Program-made: the position numbers and the translations under genes
Shown here: piece after piece, positions 36,181 to 47,405 of the stretch
Position numbering within the stretch: the first letter of the stretch is position 1
Layout of the letters: each line of letters begins with the position of its first letter
Assembly: GCF_921293095.1 (NCBI RefSeq)
Contig: NC_060254.1
Span: forward strand, 60,806,069 to 60,870,068
Length of the DNA stretch: 64,000 nt
From: Ischnura elegans
Taxonomy: Eukaryota; Arthropoda; Insecta; Odonata; Coenagrionidae
Direction: 5' to 3'
The notes under the pieces: model-generated
What the model was told of the DNA's origin: nothing
The model's database searches: none
What the model saw: the letters and a program-made list of their open reading frames with translations, nothing else

Positions 36181-37069
36181 GCAGTGAAATGTATCAATTT
36201 GGGAACAGATTTATAAAAATTCATGAAAATTATACTTCGTATCCGTGATTAATTTCATAACTTTTTTAATGTAAATGAAGTAAGGGAGTACTTTTTAAGT
36301 GAATTGCATTACTTGTGTATACATTGGTCGTTAATTATATCTTTTCAAAATTGGTTATTTTCATCATCTCTGTAGTGATTATGCGGTTTATTCAATATTT
36401 TCCCTACAATCGCTCTCCAGTGACAAATACTCATTTATTCAAAACATCAATATATATTACATTGTTAAACGGTGTTCTTTGGTGAAGTGCATATTTATTT
36501 ATTTCTCAAGCAATGGCAGAACTTTGTGGCTTTTTACCGATTGGGAACATTCTTGGAAAGCGTTTAAAAATTTTTGTTCGGGTTTTCTTTCATAATATCT
36601 CTTGATTAGTTGTAAATAAATAGGAAATACAAAAAACATTACAAATCAGTTGGTAAATTAGTTTGGTCATTATTGGTTAAGTAAATTGTGGAAGTCACGA
36701 AGTACTATAATTGCTAATATGGAGCACTTTTACCAAATCCAAGCATCTAGTTACGATTTAAACTCATAATGGTTGGTCACCTGAACCCCATCTAGAACTT
36801 ATTATTAGCAAGGGGTAAAACGAATACCAACGTCTGTTCAGTCGGCAAAATATATCCCTCCAAAATATTTCCATTAATATAATGCATGAAATATACGGGA
36901 AATAATTCATTTGTCGAAAACTGCTATTGGCGTACAGAGAGCGCCACACAAATGTTAAACGAATTGCGCTGGAAGCCTCTAGAGACTTTGAGGCTATAAT
37001 TTAAAGAGAGATAGTTTCCCGAACGGACAGGTCGCACGGGAACGGACAAGATTCGCTTTTTATCCGAAC

Positions 37070-37850
37070 AATAAAGAATTTTTAATAAATGCTAGGCGTA
37101 ATTTCGCTAAAGCAAATCTTTTTAGTCGTAAACAGTTGGTATCCTAATACCCCCGCCACACGCCCATTGAGGTGGCTCGCGCTTCCCTTTTCTTGGAGAA
37201 AAAGTCATCGGAATATTCTCCATAGCAAGCAAACGACACTACTTCTCCTCAGAAGAACCTTTTCTGAATGAGCCGTGCGCAAAAGTATACCCTGACCAGT
37301 GATTCTACTTTCGCCCGGTAGTTGGCGTGTAGTTGGCTGGAACCACGAATAGATGTAGATTTTAACTTCAAAGTTTCGCTAGCAAGAAGTTACCCGCAAG
37401 GTATCTTACGGACTTTAATAAATGCTACGAGTAATTTAGTAAGACCATATCCTTTTATTAATTTTCAACGGTTGTTGCCCTTAGGGCCCCCGCGCATTGG
37501 CAACTTTTACAAAGCAACTATTTAGTTGCTTTGTGGATGTTCAAATGAAACACACGAAATTGACTGTGGCCCCGCGCACGGGCTACTTTTTAGTTGCCGC
37601 AACTGCCGTGTGTTCCATATGGACTTCCTCAAAGCAACTAAATAGTTGCTTTATAAAAGTTGCCAGTGCGCGGGGGCCCTAACACCCCCCGCCACACACC
37701 TCATTAGACAGCTTACGGGGTAGTAATATGTAGACGTAGATTTTAAACGGTCAATTTTCGTTAGGAAAGAGTTTCCCCGCAAGATATCCTGAATATGTAA
37801 AAAACCAACACCCCCTGCCCATTCCCTATAACAACGTAGACCGCCCAACT
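37070..37850. repeat. Diverged direct duplications around a foldback element
   Basis: Segments near 37147-37185 and 37679-37715 share CCC..CGCCACAC..CATT and AGCT-type motifs. Segments near 37350-37415 and 37728-37795 share GTAGATTTTAA, TTTCG, CCCGCAAG.TATC. A short block (TTTAATAAATGCTA) repeats at 37079 and 37418. This suggests an old tandem array of about 350-400 bp units, later invaded by the foldback at 37481-37683. Confidence 0.5.
37481..37683. mobile_element. Foldback (long inverted-repeat) element
   Basis: Arms of about 55 bp start TTAGGGCCCCCGCGCATTGG on the left and end with the near-exact inverse. Each arm itself contains a short palindrome, AAAGCAACTATTTAGTTGCTTT. The centre of about 90 bp also holds TAGTTGC-like echoes. 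Noncoding; superfamily unknown. Confidence 0.75.
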
Positions 37851-39270
37851 CCCGCTGCCTCCTCAAGAAGACTTCCGGGTCCGTATCAGGAAGGGAGCGA
37901 TAGCAGGGGTGTGGGAGCGGTTATAGCTCCGGAGCAGAGGGAGAGGAGGATGGCAGAATTAAAGGGATAAGGCATGGGGGGGTGGATCTTATAGGGGTTG
38001 CGGATGGAGTAGGGGTTGGCTCAAGGGAAGATGCGAATATAAGGGGATAACGAAAGGTAAGGGCGTTATACAGGAGGGAGACGTGGATTTCTTCAGCAGA
38101 AAAGGTGGGGACTGTGTGAAGAAAATCATGGGAGCAAACATCCACGCTCATAAACGAGTCGAAGACCCGGACGGCCTCAAAACTGATTCTGCCCTTACCT
38201 TACAATACGGTATATCAACATTAGGTAAAGCTATTTCACTTGGAGTTGATAAAAGTAATTTCAACATAAAAAAAATAACACGAAAAGAGGTTGGCAACGA
38301 AGTACTTAACACGTCTTTGATTTGCACGGAATAATATTCTCCTTTTTGCAATAATGAATTTACAGAACATCAATTTCTTACACATTTGCGTCACTGATTT
38401 GCCAACAATGTATTAATACTTCATTAGATGCGTGTACACTCAACAATAACTCTTCCATTGACCTGAATGATAAGCAGTTCACAATACTCTTGGTTTATGT
38501 CAACCAAAGTGACATCCAAATATAACTGAGTTAACATTTTACGCGATTTTACACGAATTTCACGGCATACTTCAAGAAATTTATGTATTTTAAAAAATTA
38601 GTTGAAGAAGTACGTTTTTATCACGTTTCAATTTTTTTCTCCCGTATGCCCATGTTACCACGAAACCGATGGCCAGTTCTAACTACTTAATAATAATTAT
38701 AATAACATCCAAAATATAGTTTGTACAAATGATAAATTGCCAAAGAGAAGCCACAAAATAAGATTAGAAACCTCTTGTGGAGTAATTATTACATCCAAGT
38801 AACATTGAGAATTAAAGTACATGGCTTCAAGCAAAGATGACGGATGACTCCGAGGAAAAAAGGAACTCGGATACGAAAGTGGTTTGGGGCTTGCGGTCGT
38901 GGCCTCAGAGAGAAAAATAGCGCTCATGACCCATCTCAGGCGGCGGTGAGTATGAATCCGCGGATTAAGGAACACGAAAATACTATTTACAAGATGCCAG
39001 GGGAGATGAATCCCGCGACTTCAAATGGACCGACAACTCCTGCCTACAACCCCCATTCCCCCGGCGGGCACGTCAAAATGGAGTCACGCGGGGGATAGTG
39101 ACTAACCACATGGGGCGGAATCTTATTTGAATCAAAAATGAGCAACGCCTCCATCGCCCCTTTTTTTACAAGCAAGAAGGATGAAAAAAAACAACTTATA
39201 AATACTGCGCGCAACAGATGTTGCCAAGCTCTGTCACCACAGAGGAAGCGAAATTCAAGACTACACAGCA
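37851..39270. other. No recognised feature
   Basis: GA-rich sequence at 37880-38080, then AT-rich DNA. Opposite-strand ORFs at 37921-38351 have no family signal. A donor-like AAGGTAAGG occurs near 38195-38203 on the minus strand but no complete exon could be supported. Confidence 0.3.
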
Positions 39271-39276
39271 AATTGC

Positions 39277-39424
39277 AATAAATACTAGCAATTTTCCGCG
39301 TTATAAAAGGCATTACGACCTACGTTTCAAAGTTACTACATCACCTTGAAGATGATGTTGCAACATTGGAACTTGGTCACAATATAAAATACTATCGTGG
39401 AAAAATGCTAGTATTTATTTTCAT
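39277..39424. repeat. Inverted repeat with hammerhead-like core
   Basis: Outer arms AATAAATACTAGCA...TTTTCC and inverse pair over about 24 bp. On the plus strand 39345-39378 reads CTTGAAGA, TG, the palindromic stem ATGTTGCAACAT, TGGAAC, TTGGTC, a worn version of the recurrent module. Confidence 0.55.
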
Positions 39425-39506
39425 AACGAAAAATTCCACGCCATCACGATTGAATCTGCGGATTTTACACTATGAACCAGTGAAAAATGAATACATCGCA
39501 CTTCCC

Positions 39507-39650
39507 ACTGACTATTAACAGAGTACTACACGTGTTTCCATTGCTGTACAATCATCCTCAAGCAAAATAGAAACTTTATTTTTGGTTTCTATTAGTACCT
39601 GAGGATGGTTAAATAACAATTGAAACACGTGAAGTACTCTCTTAATAAAT
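39507..39650. repeat. Inverted pair of hammerhead-like modules
   Basis: Left (minus, 39565-39529): CTTGAGGATG, an ATTG/CAAT stem, GGAAACACGTG. Right (plus, 39598-39632): CTGAGGATG, a worn stem, GAAACACGTG. Both are followed by AGTACTCT.TTAATA. A short hairpin (AATAGAAAC...GTTTCTATT) lies between them. Confidence 0.65.
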
Positions 39651-39659
39651 TGTGGGCAA

Positions 39660-42150
39660 TACGACATCTTCGTTTATCATTAGTTTTGTAGTTCTATGAC
39701 ATCTTTCCTAAAAAGTTGACTACACCGCAGCTTTAGCAAAATAACTTATACGGCTCTTCTTAATATAGGCACTGAAATAGGTAACTGTATGAAAGTTCTA
39801 CGTCAGTTTGACGCGGATTAAAATAAAAACAGCGCGGAAATACACGTGACAAGATACTGCAATTTATTTCATAGCCAAAAATTACAAAATTGCACGTGCA
39901 AACATGATAACAAAACATAAATTTCATAGATTACACCTTTGCCATCGCTCAAAGTATTCAATACAAGAAACAAACTCACAAAGTACTAACTAATTAACCA
40001 TAGGGTATAACCAATGCTACACATACGAAAACACATTAACCGAGTCGATAAAATTTAAGATGTCATGAATATGGAGATTTCACATTTTCAAAACAAGGGA
40101 GAAAATGTAAAACCACACCTAAATCAAAACCAAAATAGGCAAATCGGATGTTAAACTGTTGCAGCGTAAATTGAAATGCAAGGATGATTATACGCGAACA
40201 GTTAAAGTCTTACTTATCATCAAAAAAACTTAATTTCTTACGCAAACAAAAAATTCTCAAAACAAGCGATTTGTAGAGTTTCGGGCTATAAGATAATTTA
40301 CCTCGGACAATGAGTACTAGGGACAAAGTACTTACATACGCAGAATTTGAAGCGTTGATAAGCTGCGGAAGAGCCTTCACAGCACAAAAAATTCATTCAC
40401 GCTCACATATTTACTAACAGCAGTCGCAAGTATACCAGCAATGCTTTCATAAAATGAAAACAATAATTGGGATAAAAGCAATTCATAAATGTGCAGGAAC
40501 ATTGGACCGTGTTAGGCTGTATCAATATTTCTCCTAGGGAATAATACTCCATACTGACTCTCTCATTCGTTAAAACGTAGCTATATCCCTTTTAGCGGTT
40601 TAGGCACTTAAGATGCATACCATATACTCGACACTACGGGCAAGGATTGTGTGATCCCCTAATACGAAAAATATATCTACATTAAGAGAAGAGACGAATA
40701 TTTTACGCAACAAACAAAATTTTTATAACAGGATAAAGGAATCAGTGGATAACAGCTCAAAAACAGAAATAAAGCCCGCGTGCACCGATGACTGGAGCGC
40801 AGAAATATATTTTTACACAAAAACAATTCAAAAGTGTTCCTACACGTCCATTCGCTGTATACTCCACGATGGAAACTCAATTCGTTACACAAATTGCACT
40901 TCAGAGAGCAAGACCTAGATTCACCAACATTGGGTCGACGAAAAATAGGTCATGTTCAAATCCCCTAACTTGAACAAGAAATGGGTCAGACGCTACTTTT
41001 AACAGCATTACCAGGAAAAAAAAAGTCCCCATATCCTTCACTAACATTTAAAAAATTCCTTGATTTGACCATGCAGGCGTTACCAACGCATGTTTTTCGA
41101 AGAAGATTCAAACAAAAAATAGAAAAAAAATTCCACTTCCATAATTGTTGAAGATTTTTCGGCTAAAAATCTACCATGGATCGAAGATGGTTTTAAAAAC
41201 TTGGTTCCCGGGAATAATCGCTTCAACACAAGCAACTCCTAGAAACACATGCCAATTCAGGCGATAAAATTGCGCATAACTTAGGCAGTATATTCCGACA
41301 AAAAGTCATAATTATCAACTCAACAGATTAATCGAATATTCTAGCGTAAAAGATTCACTACAACCCGAGAAATAAACAACGTGGTCCGGGTAAAAATAGC
41401 TTCAATGCAAGTAAAACCTAGCGAACATGCAAATACAGACGAAATTTGCGTAAATTTTAAGCAGCGGGTGCTTACAAAGAGTTTCAACAATCAGCCCTTC
41501 GCCTTAATCGAATATTGTTAAGTTAAAATTCACCACAAACCGAGAAAAAAAAACCAACGACATCGAAATAAAAACCACTACAATACACTCAACACGTGAT
41601 CACCGCTTTAATGCCAGTATCACTACGTGAAACTCGAGCGACTAACTAACTGAGCATTATTGCAACTCCGAGTGGTGCGCATTATTAAGTAATTATTTTC
41701 AAAGGCGACACGAGAAAATCCTCGCCGACCACTCAACATACACTCGGAGATCGCGTGATTTTCAAAACGCGTCAAGAACTGCCGAGAAGATGAACGAAAC
41801 GATTAGGTTCGGAGAGAGAAAGTTGCGAACACGAACTGGATCAACGCGAACTCGCGAAACGCCAATCCAGGGAGAAAAAAGAGGGGGGGATAAATGGTCT
41901 AGGTGGGAGCGATGATAAAAATTTCTAATGAAAAAAAAATAAACGACGTCAGAGTGGGTAAAACCAAAGCTCGAAAGGTTGCGGCGTACCATGAGGATAG
42001 CATTCTAACTCTTCACTCCAGCATTGGTATAAATAGAATAAAATACATCCAATAGAGAAATAAGAAACCAATCTCAAGTTTCTAACACTAATCAATAACC
42101 CATAAACACACTCTATCGTGGGAATAAGCAACGAAGCCACTTGCAAAAAT
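39660..42150. other. Unassigned, with decayed tandem duplication at 41150-41560
   Basis: Two units of about 185 bp share GGT.CCCGGG.A.AAT.GCTTCAA, CATGC.AAT.CAG.CGA, TTAATCGAATATT and TTCAC.ACAA.CCGAG. There is no coding signal. The rest is AT-rich. Confidence 0.4.
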
Positions 42151-42151
42151 T

Positions 42152-42333
42152 GATTAATTTATTATTACATCACCGAAAACCACAATTAGCCTTCTATAGC
42201 GGGGTGTTTAACTTAACAATCAACCGTACACGATCATCCACGCCGTGGATTGGATCATCTTACCCAGGCGGGAGTCGATCCCGCGACCTCTTGTGTGGCA
42301 TGCTAGTACCTTACCCCGACGGCCGTCTGGCTA
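42152..42333 (-). mobile_element. tRNA-derived SINE, family A, copy 3 (divergent)
   Basis: Minus-strand head near 42333 (GCCAGACGGCCGTCGGGGTAA), B box GGGATCGACTCCC at 42270-42282, body with GTGGATGATCGTG, and tail TAATAATAAATTAA. More mutated than the other three copies, including within the head and tail. Confidence 0.75.
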
Positions 42334-42423
42334 AGAATGCTTCACGAATAATGATAAAAATCAAGTAGTATTAAGCAGTAAAACTAGTCCTAATTATGGA
42401 GAAATATTCTGTACTTCAATATG

Positions 42424-42475
42424 TGCATTGCGGGTGACTCCGTAAAAGTTATCACCGGGCTAGTCCCGGTATACT
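42424..42475 (+). repeat. 52-bp dispersed conserved block, copy 2
   Basis: Same boundaries (GCATTGCGGG ... GGTATAC) as at 4228-4279, with two single-base gaps. It stands alone here, without the tRNA-half palindrome, and lies directly before a CpG-rich patch. Confidence 0.6.
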
Positions 42476-42489
42476 TAAACAAACCCTCT

Positions 42490-42800
42490 CGCTTTTACAT
42501 TTAGTCTTCGATTGGGGAGGGGTTATTGCCGGAAAAAGAGCGTGCGATGTTGTGGGCGATGCCCCGCCCACAAACGGGGACGCCGCGGCGACTCCGGCCG
42601 CCCGCCTTCCGAGCGACGACTCCACTCTTCCCCGTTCGCCATTCATTCATCCAGCGCACACTCGTCTTTAACGGACCCCGGCGTTTTTCTTCACTTATCC
42701 CACCCCGCCTCCTCCTTTCTCCCTCCCTCTCTATATATCTTTCACTCACACTCTTTCCGCCTCGCTCATCCTCGATACAATGGCACAAAATGAAGACGCA
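42490..42800. promoter_or_regulatory. CpG-rich patch
   Basis: Dense CpG at 42540-42625 (GGGACGCCGCGGCGACTCCGG), then C/T-rich to about 42780. A candidate promoter by composition; the ORFs on both strands are arginine/proline-rich artefacts. No exon with splice signals was identified. Confidence 0.35.
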
Positions 42801-44015
42801 CTAGACACTAAAAACAGCCGTTTTTGTATTTGATTAACTTTTAACACTACCTACCTCACCTCTGCATTTTTACAACTGGTTCTCGCAAAACGCGTCATCA
42901 CTCATATTTGTGATCAAATGAAAGCCATTACGCGAACCTCTAACTCGAATTTTAGGCACAAAAATACGAGATTCCTTTAATTTTGAATAGCCGCATGGTA
43001 GGGACAGCTTGTTACTTCGGGTAATTCTTAAAAACGAGGCCCAATTGGAGGAGAATGAAATACGAAAAGGATATAGTAATATACACTTTAATTTTTTTCA
43101 CCTCCACTAGTTGCACGTGAAAACGACGTTTACAATTAGTGTACGTAAAAAAATTAAAGCAGACATATACTAGATACTTTACGTATTTCAACTATTACAA
43201 CTGATTCCCAAACATTCAAGCGTATTATTACGAATATTTTCAGGTACAACTAGTGTACGCGAAAACATTAAAGTGGACATAGACAACAACCTTTACGTAA
43301 TTCATTTACATCATTATGTTCCATAATATCTCGCTTAACACCGTTTATGTCATTCCACTTGGAGGATTGCCTTAAATTCTCTCCGGTTAATAAGGACAAA
43401 AATCCTATTAAACTGACATCGTATTGGTGAAATCAGAAGAATATACGAATAAATAAAAAAAGTTACTCACAGGAAACACTTAAGCACATGCGCTGTACCC
43501 AGTTAATTCATCTTGAGTGCGACTCCCTGTTAATCTTCCCATACTGCTCTCAAAATTACATACAAACGGTCCCAAACATGGGGGATGAGATAAATAGGTA
43601 AGTATAATATGCAATTAACAATCAGAATTGTAGAAATGGACATATATTTCCCTAATTATAGTAGATATATAACTAAAAAGATAACGGAACATGAATGCAT
43701 TTTAATTCACAATTATCGTAAAAATACGGGTGTCCAAATTTTTCAAACACGATCGCAATTGAAAAAAAAACAAAGTAATGACATTCGTCAAAAATCTAAT
43801 ATCATAAATCTACATAGTATCCCGCTAGCCGCGTGGAGGGAGGTTTTAAAGTAATTCGCCTTTAACCTGTAAGAGTACATAAAAAATAATTACTAGCGGC
43901 GATTTTTGAGAGATTTGAGTTTAGCTGGCAGTTATCAAAAACAAAAATAGAGACACTATTTTTACTAGACCCCTAAAACGGTCGGGGATAGATTATTTCT
44001 TGAAAACGACATAGG
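42801..44015. other. AT-rich; weak ~114-bp duplication at 43130-43330
   Basis: ACAATTAGTGTACGTAAAA (43132) and ACAACTAGTGTACGCGAAAA (43246) are followed by similar sequence (ATTAAAG..GACATA, CTTTACGTA). Nothing else recognised. Confidence 0.35.
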
Positions 44016-44274
44016 CAGGGGCGGATACAGGAATTTTTTCAGGGGGGGGGGCACAAGGGTGTCAAAGACCTTTTCATATTTGAGATTAAAAACAAAATAT
44101 AACTGTAGAACAAATTCTCTTAGTTTTTATATGAAAGTTTACAGCATTAAATTAAGTGATAGAGGCTACGCAATGCACAAAATAAAACGAAAGTAATGTT
44201 CACCGTATTAAAAATCTTGTCTATACTTTAAGTTTTTGATGGGGGAGACGAGCCACCCCCTAAAACCGCCAATG
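44016..44274 (+). mobile_element. hAT-like MITE (GGCGGATCC family), copy 2
   Basis: Starts CAGGGGCGGATACAGG and ends with the inverse of CATTGGCGGTTTTAGG. The interior aligns with 52570-52846 (TCATATTTGAGATT, TTAAAAATCTTG). Flanking octamers GACATAGG and GTCGCAGG share 5 of 8 bases. No ORF. Confidence 0.75.
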
Positions 44275-44539
44275 GTCGCAGGGCAATAAGCGATGAATCC
44301 AGGAAAACCATTCCATTATTCCACGCACACCTGTTTCCGCAAACAATCAAGGCGTGAATGTCGGGTAAAATGCAATCGGGACGCGAGACACACTTCTGTC
44401 GAAACAACTTGACCCCATTCGACGTCAGCGCACCCTTTTGTTACGTTGTAAAACACGAACGAACCCGACAGATAACGCGGAAACCCAAGCAAGAGTGATA
44501 CTCGATGACTCTTGAAACTGGGGTCGAAGCTTCCTTCAG

Positions 44540-44562
44540 ATATATATATATATATATATAAA
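44540..44562. repeat. AT dinucleotide microsatellite
   Basis: An uninterrupted AT run of about 22 bp followed by AAAGACG; useful as a polymorphic marker. It is followed by a GA-rich, GC-richer patch to about 44900. Confidence 0.85.
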
Positions 44563-44939
44563 GACGAGCGCGGATTGTTACGAAGAGGAAGAAGGCGTGG
44601 GAGAGGAGAGGAAGCAAGGAGATGAAGAAAAGGGGGGCACATGTGGATCTAACAACCCAGTCAGGGCGAGAGAGGGAGAGGAGGTTTCAGAGCGGCGTTC
44701 CAGGGACTGAGGTATCGATCGACAACGCCCAAAGAATGCGGGTACGCGGCCGAGGAAGCAGGCGTGCGAAAGGCGAGGTGGAGGGGGGGGGTAGAGCACC
44801 GCCACACGGAGGGGGCTTACGAACACACACAGGAAAGAGAAAACAAAATAACAGGGGGAAAGAGGCCCCAAAACAAAACCACGCCGCCGAGACGAGAGCT
44901 ATGGGTTAACGAACGGCGTGGCTGAATCTTCAATCCAAC

Positions 44940-45264
44940 TCTATAGAACCGTTTCGACCACGATCATCTCATGTTTAGGTTAGAGTGAAATAAACTGCGT
45001 AGGTGGAACCTAACACAATCTTGGGAACTACACTTTCCTCCAGCACAACGTGAATGCATAGTAACTCGTTCGTAAAGTCAAATCACAAGAGGACCTCAGG
45101 TTATTATTATATTATCAGGCCTCTATTGCGACCACGCTCATTTTATGTTCAGGTTTTTGTGACCATAGTTACACTTCGTTGGTGGAACCTAACATTCTGT
45201 AAGGACATGGACTTTCCTCAAGCTCAATGCGAGTGCATACAAGTCACTCTTGCAGTCAAATCAT
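44940..45264. repeat. Two-unit tandem duplication (~170 bp period)
   Basis: Units at about 44952-45095 and 45127-45264 share CGACCACG.TCAT.T.ATGTT.AGGTT, GGTGGAACCTAACA, ACTTTCCTC.AGC.CAA.G.GA.TGCATA and GTCAAATCA. Noncoding. The second unit runs directly into the SINE tail at 45261. Confidence 0.7.
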
Positions 45265-45457
45265 ATTTATTCATTTATTCCCTCACCAACAAAAACAGCA
45301 TATATTCGCCTTTAACATCGGGGTTTTAAACAAATCTAACATTTACGCGTGCAAGGACAACCTTGCCCTGATAGGGGCACCTCAGTCAGGCGGGACTCGA
45401 ACCCGCGACCTCTTGTTTGGCAGGAGAATACTTTACCCCGCCGCCACCGAGGCCGGC
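45261..45457 (-). mobile_element. tRNA-derived SINE, family A, copy 4
   Basis: Minus-strand head at 45457 (GCCGGCCTCGGTGGCGGCGG), B box GGGTTCGAGTCCC (about 45391-45403), body GGGCAAGGTTGTCC, and tail GAATAAATGAATAAATATGA. Three overlapping short ORFs here are readings of the SINE. Confidence 0.85.
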
Positions 45458-45823
45458 AAACATATAAGTTGGGTGATTTTCTGTTTTTCCACGTGACAAA
45501 GATCAAAATAGCAAAAACGGAATACGCGATAGGTCTGATTGGCTGTAAGTTTGCTTACAATTCGCGTATTTTGCTTGAAAATTTCGTTTACATTCAATCT
45601 AATACGAAGAAGGAGAAATACTAGGAATTGACGAAAATCTCTTCAAAGCCATTTACTGACAAACTTCTTCCACTTCCCATAAAACAACGAAGTTTGGATT
45701 TCAATGAAAGTAGGAAAGCCAGCTTCCGCCGCGGACTGAATTATATATACATCTGGGGTTTGATGTCGCGACTAAACTAATGACACTGGTTATACATAAG
45801 AGTTGAAACGACTAGTGTACGCC

Positions 45824-46360
45824 TAGTGCCTGTTGTAAACATTTATGGACATCTTTAAAAGCTGACAGCAGCTACTGACATAATTAAAAAAAATACTTTT
45901 CCGATTAAGTTCGTTTCGATACACCTGTTTATAACAGCCATATTTTTTTTAAAGATGTCCAGGTTAAGCGGGCTAAGTTAGTGCCACTTGGAGCATTAGT
46001 TGGCTAACCCAACTTCCTTTAACCACAGTAGAGTTAGCGTACGGATATCAGATCGTAAGTATGTATGCTCTTCGAATTCCCCGCATCGCTGCTTCCCTAT
46101 GAACGCTTGCAACTTGTTCTACGACGCCTTACCCTTCCTGAATTCCGACGCAAATAGAAGTATTATGCCAATTTTTTTAGAAAGCACTCGTTTAATTTTA
46201 ATGCCTGCACCATCAGTGGACATGTTTATCCCTAATCTCTCTACACTAACAATACCAAATCAATGCAATACGAAATTTCCAATGACATTAAACGGGAAGC
46301 GAAGTCCAGTCGAGTCGTAGGGGTAGCACTGCATGACATAAATGTTTACAACAGGGATTA
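45824..46360. mobile_element. TA-flanked MITE with CCTGTTGTAAAC termini
   Basis: Left CCTGTTGTAAACATTTATG (45829-45847) and right inverse (46337-46355) form a perfect 19-bp inverted repeat; TA lies 3 bp outside each end. A second inverted pair (GGACATCTTTAAAA) at 45848-45960 nests inside the left part. The interior ORF of 106 codons has no recognised motif. Possibly a Tc1/mariner-type non-autonomous element. Confidence 0.65.
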
Positions 46361-46752
46361 GCAAACTTTATGACGTACATTCAAAATGCCACGGTATTAA
46401 AACATATTCCATTTTCCATTCCAGATACTTCAGCTTGAATATTATTGAAATTTCCAATGCGAACCGATTCGTCTTCAAATAAGTTGCGGCACTTTTAAGT
46501 TTATTAGTGTTAAATACAAATATAACTGCTTAGTTTTGCTGACGCAAATAAAATTGCTTTACATTCTATAAGTTATCTTAGGATTGGTGGTCTCCGGTTA
46601 ACAAAACCTCGACAGGATAAAAAACGAATGAGGAATATTGAACATCTGATAAATATGAATGAGTTTCCAAGTGACTGAACATAAAAAGGTGACCCTCGAC
46701 GCCCATCTAGGCAAGCTCATACTTGAAAGTATTTGGTTAAAAAAACATCTTA

Positions 46753-47066
46753 CACCACACAAAACGTAAACAGTATTATATTGACTGTAAACAGCAAACT
46801 TCGACAGAAAAACGAACTAAGTATGGCTAAAAGGAGCGGCAGAATGCACCTAAACCATTAGAAACCATAAATGAAAATGGGTATTGATGTCATTTCTCGG
46901 CAAAAACGACTGGCACCGCACAAACGTAAACTGTACTGTATTGTACTGCCTGTTAACTGTAAGCTTCAACAGAAAAACGGGAAACTTATGCATGAAAAAT
47001 TAGCGTTATGATGCATCTAAACTATAAGGTGAAACTACAAGTAAAAACGGGTATTGATGCCATTGC
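46753..47066. repeat. Two-unit tandem duplication in the putative intron
   Basis: Units near 46753-46903 and 46916-47066 (period about 163 bp) share CACAAA.CGTAAAC, AACTGTAA, CAACAGAAAAACG and GGGTATTGATG.CATT. The array lies 150 bp downstream of the exon donor at 47222 and so would be intronic to the minus-strand gene. No coding signal. Confidence 0.65.
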
Positions 47067-47221
47067 TTAACGGAGTTAAAGTTCATAAAATTATAGTTCG
47101 CCGTCACTTGACAACATTGCGGCGCCACGTACAACGGAAATCTGGAAATCACTGGCTTAAAAAGTCCTACAATAACGATGGATATGGAGGGAACCCTAAT
47201 GTAAAAAACAGAAGAACATAC

Positions 47222-47405
47222 CTCCATCGTCCTTGGTGTTCCTGGCGTGGGTGTTGGGTCTCAGCTGGGCATCCACCGTCGCCACCATGAAGAAGCTGAA
47301 GTACAGGAACATCGTCCACCAGTACCACGATCGAGACGATGGTATCCCGCGATGTCGCTGGCGATGATTTCGATGGTGGTACTTCTGTTGTTGCTGAGGA
47401 CCCAT
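47222..47405 (-). CDS. First coding exon of a secreted or membrane protein (N-terminus only)
   Basis: An ATG at 47405 in the context CCACCATGG opens 61 codons plus one base, ending at a consensus donor (GGAG|GTATGT), giving a phase-1 intron. The peptide begins with a Gln run and a His/Arg-rich stretch (residues 4-19), then SWYWWTMFLYFSFFMVATVDA (residues about 26-46), a signal peptide or signal anchor whose likely cleavage follows VDA, leaving QLRPNTHARNTKDDGG. A second in-frame ATG (47312) would give a shorter, more typical signal peptide. A phase-1 intron just after a signal peptide is common in genes for extracellular multidomain receptors. I do not recognise the family; later exons lie left of 47.2 kb, probably beyond or undetected in this window. 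The open frame continues upstream without stop to 48380, but that part is low-complexity and more likely 5' UTR. Confidence 0.55.
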
